The notes under the pieces are model-generated. The model saw only the letters and a list, made by a program, of their open reading frames with translations, made no database searches and was not told the DNA's origin. This document shows positions 1-5,630 of a stretch of 5,630 nucleotides of DNA, piece by piece (within the stretch, counting starts at the first letter, position 1; every line of letters begins with the position of its first letter). Origin of the DNA: Planctomycetia bacterium (lineage in GTDB: Bacteria; Planctomycetota; Phycisphaerae; Phycisphaerales; SM1A02); assembly GCA_009936695.1 (NCBI GenBank), contig JAACEA010000217.1:1-5630 (forward strand), in the 5' to 3' direction. Position numbers and translations under genes: made by a program.

Positions 1-4
1 CCTC

Positions 5-892
5 ATGAGTGTCCCCTTCGACGCCACTGTGACGGAGCCTCTCCGACACGGACTCTCCTTCGACATCGAGGACTGGTTCCACGTGATCGGCGTTCCCGAA
101 CTCGAGGATTCCGGCACTTGGGCGACGCGTTCGAGTCTCGTGGAACGACGAACCGACGAGATTCTGGGGATCTGCGAAGACCATGATGTTCGTGGCACGT
201 TCTTCGTGGTCGGTTGGATCGCGGATCGTCATCCGGAACTCGTTCGCCGAATCGCCGCCGCTGGACACGAGATTGGGTCGCACTCGTACTGGCATCGACT
301 CGTTCCGGATCTCGATCGACCGACCTTCCGCGACGATCTTCGACGTTCGATCTCCGCCATCGAGGACTGTGCCGGCGTGTCCGTCCATGGCTATCGCGCA
401 CCGTGCTTCTCGGTGGTTCCCGGATTCGAGTGGGTGTTCGACGAGTTGCTTGACGCGGGCATCCGATACGACGCGAGTCTCTTTCCGAAGCCCCGGGAGA
501 ACGGCGGCTATCCCTGTCCCGACGCACCGCATCTGGTGACCACGCCATCGGGCCGTGTGATCCGGTCCATCCCGATGAGCCGCACGCGATTCGGACCGAT
601 TCGAACGGGATTCTCCGGGGGCAGCTACTTCCGCCTGCTTCCCGCCTCCGTGCTCGATCGGGCCTTCGAGGCCCGAGAGGCGTCGGGAGTCCCCGCCGTG
701 ATCTACCTGCATCCACGCGATCTCGCCCCGGACTGCCCTCGGGTCCCGATGTCGCCGAAACGGAGCCTCTATCTTCATGCCGGTCTCGCCGGAACCGCGG
801 CCAAGCTGAAGCGATTGCTGCAACGATTTCGATTCACGACCTGCGAGGACGTCGCTCGACGCCATCTCGGACTTCTCGAGGCATGCACATGA
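5..892 (+). CDS. Polysaccharide deacetylase, PEP-CTERM/exosortase-locus (DUF3473) subfamily
   Basis: A 295-residue NodB-fold (carbohydrate esterase 4-like) deacetylase, expected to remove N- or O-acetyl groups from a surface polysaccharide. Visible motifs are SFDIEDWFHV at residues 18-27 (catalytic-base and metal aspartates D20 and D23), HSYWH at 93-97 (the metal-binding H-x3-H pair), RAP at 131-133, GGSYFRLLP at 205-213 and YLHP at 234-237. The opening motif, the GGSYFRLLP block and the C-terminal LKRLLQRFRFTT stretch match my memory of the PEP-CTERM-locus deacetylases (TIGR03006 with C-terminal DUF3473). Those enzymes are usually encoded near exosortase and exopolysaccharide genes. Most relatives read HPWE where this protein reads HPRD. 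There is no signal peptide or membrane segment, so a cytoplasmic or peripheral location is likely. The ATG at 5 is reasonable because the conserved domain starts about 17 residues in, but only four bases lie upstream, so a longer start cannot be excluded. The next gene overlaps by 4 nt, suggesting one operon. Confidence 0.9.
   Translation: MSVPFDATVTEPLRHGLSFDIEDWFHVIGVPELEDSGTWATRSSLVERRTDEILGICEDHDVRGTFFVVGWIADRHPELVRRIAAAGHEIGSHSYWHRLVPDLDRPTFRDDLRRSISAIEDCAGVSVHGYRAPCFSVVPGFEWVFDELLDAGIRYDASLFPKPRENGGYPCPDAPHLVTTPSGRVIRSIPMSRTRFGPIRTGFSGGSYFRLLPASVLDRAFEAREASGVPAVIYLHPRDLAPDCPRVPMSPKRSLYLHAGLAGTAAKLKRLLQRFRFTTCEDVARRHLGLLEACT
878..881 (+). promoter_or_regulatory. Shine-Dalgarno GAGG selecting the 889 start of the tandem glycosyltransferase
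   Basis: GAGG lies seven bases before the ATG at 889 but only one base before the in-frame ATG at 883. The spacing therefore favours 889, which also forms the ATGA overlap with the stop codon of the deacetylase gene (890-892). This arrangement is typical of translational coupling. Confidence 0.6.
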
Positions 893-2610
893 TCGACGTA
901 CTGGTCATCACGAAGAACGAGGAGGCGAATCTCCCCTCTTGCCTCGAGGCGCTGCAGGGGTGGACGCGGAAGGTCTTCGTCGTCGATTCGGGGTCGACCG
1001 ACAGGACTTCGGAGATCGCGCGATCGATGGGGGCGGAGTTCGTTCACCACGACTGGTCGGGCTACGCCGCTCAGAAGAACTGGGCGCTTCGGAATCTCGA
1101 CTTCAGTGCGCCCTGGACGATGATCATCGATGCGGACGAGATCGTGACGCCGGCGTTGCGGGAGGAGATTCTCGCGGTGATCGAACGGGATCCGGACACG
1201 GTGGAGGAGTCGGCGTTCTATCTCAATCGGCTCTTCTACTTCCTCGATGATCCGATTCGGCACTGCGGGTATTTCCCGAGCTGGAATCTCCGGCTCTTCA
1301 AGCGCGGGTCGGCGCAGTACGAGGACCGGGCGGTTCACGAGCACATGGTGGTGGACGGAGAGGCCGCCTACCTCGAAGAACCGATGACCCATGACGATCG
1401 CCGCGGCATCGAGCACTCGATCGCGAAGCACAACAGCTATTCGAGCCTGGAAGCCCAGGAGATCCTTCGCGGCCGCGACGCCGCGGGTCCGCCCGCCTCT
1501 GGTCTCGCATCCAACATCTTCGGCAGTGCGCTTCAGCGCCGTCGATGGTTCAAGCAACGGATATACCACCTGCTGCCGGCACCATGGATGTTCCGTTTCT
1601 TCTACATGTACATCTGGCGTCGCGGATTCATGGACGGTGCGACGGGCCGGCAATTCAGCCTCTTCATCAGTGCATACGAGTTCCTCATCTCGCTGAAGAT
1701 CAAGGAACTCCGTCTCGATCGTGCTCCGCGAAGTCCCGAACCCATGCGCGAGACCGGTCCCCGTGGCGACCTTCCGGTCACCGTGGTGGTTCCGGTGCTC
1801 AACGAGGAGAAGAACCTCCCGATCTGTCTGAGTCGCCTCGGCCGCTTCGCGAAGGTGGTGGTGGTCGATTCCGGAAGCACCGATCGAACGGTCGAGATCG
1901 CGCGGGAGCATGGGGCCGACGTAATCGACTTCCGCTGGAACGGGCAGTTCCCGAAGAAACGGAACTGGGTGCTCCGAAATCACGACTTCGACACGCCCTG
2001 GATCCTCTTTCTCGACGCGGATGAATACGTCAACGACGAGTTCTGCAACGAACTCGCCTCCACGCTCCCGAACAGCGATCATGACGGCATGTGGCTCTCC
2101 TATCACAACTACTTCATGGGTCGGTATCTCCGGCACGGCACGGCGTTCACCAAGCTCGCGTTGATCCGAACGGGGAGCGGCGAGTACGAGCGGATCGACG
2201 AGGAGCGTTGGAGCCACCTCGACATGGAGGTCCACGAGCACCCGGTGCTGACCGGGACCACCGGACGCATTTCGGCCACGATCGATCACGACGACTACAA
2301 GGGACTCGAGTCCTACATCCGGAAGCACAACGAGTATTCGTCGTGGGAGGCGAAGCGATACATGAAGCTCGTCGAGGGCGGGGGGCCCGGCCAGTCGTAC
2401 TTCACCCGGCGTCAGCGCTGGAAGTACGGTGCCATTCGGCGCTGGTGGCTGGCGCCCGGCTACTTCCTCGCCAGCTACGTCTTCCGTTTCGGGATCCTCG
2501 ACGGGTATCCCGGCTTCGCCTTCGCGTTGTTGAAGTGGATCTACTTCTTCCAGATCCGGCTCAAGATCATCGAGCTCGAGAAGGCGGAGCGGCGGGCGGC
2601 GAAGGCCTGA
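889..2610 (+). CDS. Tandem two-domain family 2 glycosyltransferase (WaaE/KdtX-like)
   Basis: A 573-residue protein containing two complete GT-A fold, family 2 glycosyltransferase units, each resembling the WaaE/KdtX-type beta-glycosyltransferases. Unit 1 is about residues 1-275 and unit 2 about 295-573, joined by a charged, proline-containing linker. Unit 1 has DSGSTDRT 33-40, DADE 81-84 (the DxD-type metal and nucleotide-sugar site), HEH 150-152, HDD 168-170 and KHNSYSS 180-186. Unit 2 has the same series at 327-334, 376-379, 449-451, 467-469 and KHNEYSS 479-485, with nearly identical spacing. Each unit ends in an aromatic, hydrophobic and basic segment (about 218-272 and 508-562) that could associate with the inner membrane. 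Single-domain relatives are usually around 250-300 residues. Both catalytic sets look intact, so two sugar transfers by one polypeptide is the simplest reading; donor and acceptor cannot be told from sequence. The start at 889 is preferred over the ATG at 883 because of the Shine-Dalgarno spacing and because MIDVLVITKNEE is the usual GT2 N-terminus. Confidence 0.93.
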   Translation: MIDVLVITKNEEANLPSCLEALQGWTRKVFVVDSGSTDRTSEIARSMGAEFVHHDWSGYAAQKNWALRNLDFSAPWTMIIDADEIVTPALREEILAVIERDPDTVEESAFYLNRLFYFLDDPIRHCGYFPSWNLRLFKRGSAQYEDRAVHEHMVVDGEAAYLEEPMTHDDRRGIEHSIAKHNSYSSLEAQEILRGRDAAGPPASGLASNIFGSALQRRRWFKQRIYHLLPAPWMFRFFYMYIWRRGFMDGATGRQFSLFISAYEFLISLKIKELRLDRAPRSPEPMRETGPRGDLPVTVVVPVLNEEKNLPICLSRLGRFAKVVVVDSGSTDRTVEIAREHGADVIDFRWNGQFPKKRNWVLRNHDFDTPWILFLDADEYVNDEFCNELASTLPNSDHDGMWLSYHNYFMGRYLRHGTAFTKLALIRTGSGEYERIDEERWSHLDMEVHEHPVLTGTTGRISATIDHDDYKGLESYIRKHNEYSSWEAKRYMKLVEGGGPGQSYFTRRQRWKYGAIRRWWLAPGYFLASYVFRFGILDGYPGFAFALLKWIYFFQIRLKIIELEKAERRAAKA

Positions 2611-2611
2611 G

Positions 2612-3223
2612 TCAGACTTCGTCGACGTCGGCCCGGTCGAACTTCCGCATGGCGATCTCGTTGCCCGGGTTCCCCACGGTCACGGTCCAGGGCTTCGCGT
2701 CGCGCACCGCGACCGCGGCGGCACCGACCACGGCCCCTTCGCCGATGGTCACGCCGGGCATGATGAACGCCCGCGCGCCGATGAACGCGTCTTCGCCGAC
2801 GTCGATGGGACCGACGATGAGGGGAAGCGCGGGAACGGAGAGGTCGTGACTTCCACCGCACAGATAGGTGCCCTGGGCGATCGTGCACCGGGCCCGAAGG
2901 ATGCACTCGCCGAGGTTGTAGACCTCGCTGTCGGGTCCGAGACAGGCGCGATCGTGAAGTTCCAACTGCCACGGGACACGGATTCGGCAGGAACCCGCGA
3001 CATAGGGCCGTCCGGTGATCCGGCACCCGAAGATCCGGAGGACCAGCAGTCGCCATGCGTTCGCGGGATTCGGCGTCCAGCGGCAGAAGATCGTCCAGGT
3101 GGCCGCGAAGAGTGCGACACCCAGCCGCTCGCGAAGCGACCACGGGCTGGCGTAGGCGCTGGCCTGGTCGTCCTGCTTCCGGTGAAGTCGATCCTTCGGT
3201 CGATTGCGGGGTCGGTTGCTCAC
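2612..3223 (-). CDS. WcaF-like hexapeptide-repeat O-acetyltransferase
   Basis: A 203-residue left-handed beta-helix acyltransferase resembling WcaF and related exopolysaccharide acetyltransferases, which move acetyl from acetyl-CoA to a sugar hydroxyl. The N-terminal region (about 27-70, SPWSLRERL through LVLRIFGCRITG) is the segment that precedes the helix in WcaF-like proteins; its hydrophobic stretch at about 35-47 may touch the membrane. Hexapeptide-type turns follow, including YNLGECILRARCTIAQGTYL (102-121), IDVGEDAFIGARAFIMPGVT (140-159) and IGEGAVVGAAAVAVRD (160-175). H126 in GGSHDLS is the expected catalytic histidine, and GNPG at 184-187 is the usual C-terminal signature. The start is a GTG at 3223-3221 that overlaps the stop of the GT4 gene (3222-3220), so it is probably translationally coupled to it. 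E. coli WcaF is about 180 residues; the extra length is a basic, probably disordered N-terminus. Its stop faces the stop of the tandem glycosyltransferase across one base. The sugar substrate is unknown. Confidence 0.88.
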   Translation of the reverse strand: MSNRPRNRPKDRLHRKQDDQASAYASPWSLRERLGVALFAATWTIFCRWTPNPANAWRLLVLRIFGCRITGRPYVAGSCRIRVPWQLELHDRACLGPDSEVYNLGECILRARCTIAQGTYLCGGSHDLSVPALPLIVGPIDVGEDAFIGARAFIMPGVTIGEGAVVGAAAVAVRDAKPWTVTVGNPGNEIAMRKFDRADVDEV

Positions 3224-4380
3224 GATTCGGGCCGTCCTCTCCGGAGTTCGTCGGCCGATCGCTCGAAGTCCTTGAGATACGCGGTGGCGATCTCCTCGAT
3301 TCCGTATCGGGCGGCCGCCTCGATCGCGTTGGCAGCGAGTCTGAGGCGAAGTTCATGGTCGGTCGCGAGGCGATCGATGGCTTCCCCGAGCGCCTCGATC
3401 TCCCGGTCCCCGCGTGGAAAGACGAGGCCGGTCTCGTCGTCCCGGATGTATGCGGCGTACTGGGGCAGGTCCGCGACCACCGGCGGAAGACCGCACGCCA
3501 TCGCCTCGAGGGGGGCCACGGGAGATGCCTCGCCCTTCGCGGCGATGGACGGGTAGCAGTAGAGATCGGCGGCTTGCAGCTCTTCGGCGAGGGCGGCGGG
3601 ATCGGCGACCCCACCGGGAAGTTCGAGGGGGGCGTCGCCGGCGAGTTCGCGGAGTCGGCGAACGTAGTCGGGTCCACCGCCACCGTCGCCGAGGTCCGAA
3701 GGACCGACGAGCCGGAGTCCGAACGACCGGCCCGACGCGAGCAGGCGACGCCATGCCTCGACCAGCAGGTGAAGGCCCTTCTCGGGGTGGATCCGGCCGG
3801 TGTAGAGGATTCGAGTCGTCTCGGAACGGCGCTTCGGGTCGTCCGCGGGATGAAAGGTCGCGAGGTCGACGGGGTTGCCGATCAACTCGACCCGCCCTTC
3901 GAACTCGGGCCGCTCGTTCACGATTCCGTCGACGATCGCCTGCGACACCGTCGAGACTCGGTCGACCCCGCGGTAGAGACGCATCTGTCCCTTCGGGAAT
4001 CGCTGGACGTGCATGTTCAGGACCCCGATCCGGCGACGAATCCGATTCCGAGGCGATCGGAGAAGCCAGGGGAGCCAGAAACAGTTCGTGACCGTCACGT
4101 CCGCGTCCGGAAGCAGGCGAGCCGCACGGCGGGACCATCCGAAGTCGCGAATGATGTCGCCTCGGACGCTTCGCCCACGGGCCAGCAGGGGCAGTCGCCG
4201 GTACGCCACACCGTCGATCGACGATCCGCGGGGGAGATCGGGGTGGTCCGGGCCGACCATGACCACCTCGTGTCCTCGGTGGGCGAAGACCTCGGCCAGC
4301 TTCCACCAGACCTTCTCGATGGCGCCGCTCGGGGCGGGCGGCGGCGGCTTGAATGGTCCCAGCACGATGGTGATGCGCAT
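3220..4380 (-). CDS. Family 4 (GT-B fold) glycosyltransferase
   Basis: A 386-residue GT4 glycosyltransferase, a retaining GT-B enzyme of the type that adds hexoses to undecaprenyl-linked glycan intermediates at the cytoplasmic face. The N-terminal Rossmann half begins MRITIVLGPF and carries SGAIEKVWWKLAEVFAHRGHEV at about 18-39, a variant of the usual GGIERVV-type opening. The donor-binding half has YTGRIHPEKG at 193-202, and the GT4 EX7E motif is E284 to E292 within GEASPVAPLEAMACG, followed by GLPPVV. The C-terminal helix (about 325-375) is normal and the length is typical for the family. Start choice: this frame stays open upstream far into the opposite strand of cysS, but the ATG at 4380 gives the canonical N-terminus and a plausible GGGAG (4396-4392) eleven bases ahead. 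The gene overlaps the acetyltransferase by 4 nt, suggesting the two act on the same glycan. Residues 12-15 are four consecutive prolines. The sugar specificity cannot be assigned. Confidence 0.92.
   Translation of the reverse strand: MRITIVLGPFKPPPPAPSGAIEKVWWKLAEVFAHRGHEVVMVGPDHPDLPRGSSIDGVAYRRLPLLARGRSVRGDIIRDFGWSRRAARLLPDADVTVTNCFWLPWLLRSPRNRIRRRIGVLNMHVQRFPKGQMRLYRGVDRVSTVSQAIVDGIVNERPEFEGRVELIGNPVDLATFHPADDPKRRSETTRILYTGRIHPEKGLHLLVEAWRRLLASGRSFGLRLVGPSDLGDGGGGPDYVRRLRELAGDAPLELPGGVADPAALAEELQAADLYCYPSIAAKGEASPVAPLEAMACGLPPVVADLPQYAAYIRDDETGLVFPRGDREIEALGEAIDRLATDHELRLRLAANAIEAAARYGIEEIATAYLKDFERSADELRRGRPES
3235..3242 (-). promoter_or_regulatory. Shine-Dalgarno GGAGAGGA for the acetyltransferase GTG start
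   Basis: On the minus strand GGAGAGGA runs from 3242 to 3235, eleven bases before the GTG at 3223. It lies inside the end of the GT4 gene. It supports initiation at this GTG even though the codon is not ATG. The spacing is slightly long, and coupling through the GTGA overlap may help. Confidence 0.5.
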
Positions 4381-4494
4381 CTGGAATCGGGCTCCCGGCA
4401 CCGGAACAGGATCTCGACGTCGTAGGATACGGGTTCCAGCGCCGCGGCCCCCCGGGACCTCGGCTTCGACCTTCGCTCCGTACCGGAACGGCCG
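4381..4494. promoter_or_regulatory. Divergent intergenic region between the GT4 gene and cysS
   Basis: This 114-bp gap separates two divergently transcribed genes, so promoters for both are expected here, unless they lie within the flanking genes. The only weak candidate is TAGGAT at 4423-4428 on the plus strand (four of six matches to TATAAT), whose reverse complement ATCCTA sits in TATCCT, also four of six on the minus strand. No convincing -35 box is visible for either. The rest is GC-rich without an obvious operator, riboswitch or T-box. A weak GGAA at 4485-4488 precedes the cysS ATG by six bases. Confidence 0.35.

Positions 4495-5630
<1,136 letters not shown>

Noticed and set aside
883..885. 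Alternative ATG start for the tandem glycosyltransferase, six bases upstream.
   Set aside because: The GAGG ribosome-binding site would be only one base away, and MIDVLVITKNEE from 889 is the normal family N-terminus.
775..2328. A 517-codon open frame on the minus strand.
   Set aside because: It is fully antisense to the tandem GT2 gene and the end of the deacetylase gene, is rich in R, E and V in the manner of shadow frames, and has no recognisable domain.
2380..2385. Runs of six G in coding regions (also at 3510-3515, 3627-3632 and in cysS near 5492), considered as phase-variation tracts.
   Set aside because: Six bases is short for slippage-based switching, the reading frames are intact, and such runs are expected by chance in GC-rich DNA.
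2620..2627. Palindrome CGTCGACG near the convergent junction, considered as a terminator or operator.
   Set aside because: It is only eight bases, has no T-tract on either side, and lies inside the acetyltransferase coding sequence (aspartate and valine codons near the C-terminus).
2541..3683. A 380-codon minus-strand frame across the acetyltransferase and the end of the GT4 gene.
   Set aside because: It runs in another frame of the same strand through two well-supported genes and has the S/R/P-rich composition of an out-of-frame translation.
3055..4425. A 456-codon plus-strand frame opposite the GT4 and acetyltransferase genes.
   Set aside because: It is antisense to genes with clear catalytic motifs, and its translation shows no domain I recognise.

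Overview
This is a GC-rich bacterial window with most codons ending in G or C, densely packed with five protein-coding genes. I see no RNA genes, mobile elements or CRISPR arrays. It reads as the edge of an exopolysaccharide or cell-surface glycan locus, followed by a housekeeping gene, cysS. The CysS form ([11 protein letters not shown] followed by a long insertion before the PRPT segment) together with a PEP-CTERM-type polysaccharide deacetylase suggests a Planctomycetes-like organism, perhaps from the Phycisphaerae side. That placement comes from remembered family patterns, not from a search.

Layout: positions 5-892 (+) encode a NodB-fold polysaccharide deacetylase of the PEP-CTERM/exosortase-locus subfamily. 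It overlaps by 4 nt (ATGA) a 573-residue protein at 889-2610 (+) made of two complete family 2 glycosyltransferase domains in tandem. That gene converges, with one base between stop codons, on a leftward pair: a GT4 glycosyltransferase (4380-3220, -) and a WcaF-like hexapeptide acetyltransferase (3223-2612, -), which overlap by 4 nt (GTGA). A 114-bp divergent intergenic region (4381-4494) separates the GT4 gene from cysS (4495 to beyond 5630, +), which is cut by the window end.

Working together (inference): two sugar-adding GT2 modules, a retaining-type GT4 enzyme, an O-acetyltransferase and a deacetylase are what is needed to assemble and decorate a polysaccharide or oligosaccharide repeat unit. 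The polymerase, flippase, priming transferase and any exosortase would lie to the left of the window. CysS is functionally unrelated and marks the locus boundary.

No clearly new type of system is visible. The most unusual items are the two-domain GT2 fusion and the enlarged CysS variant.
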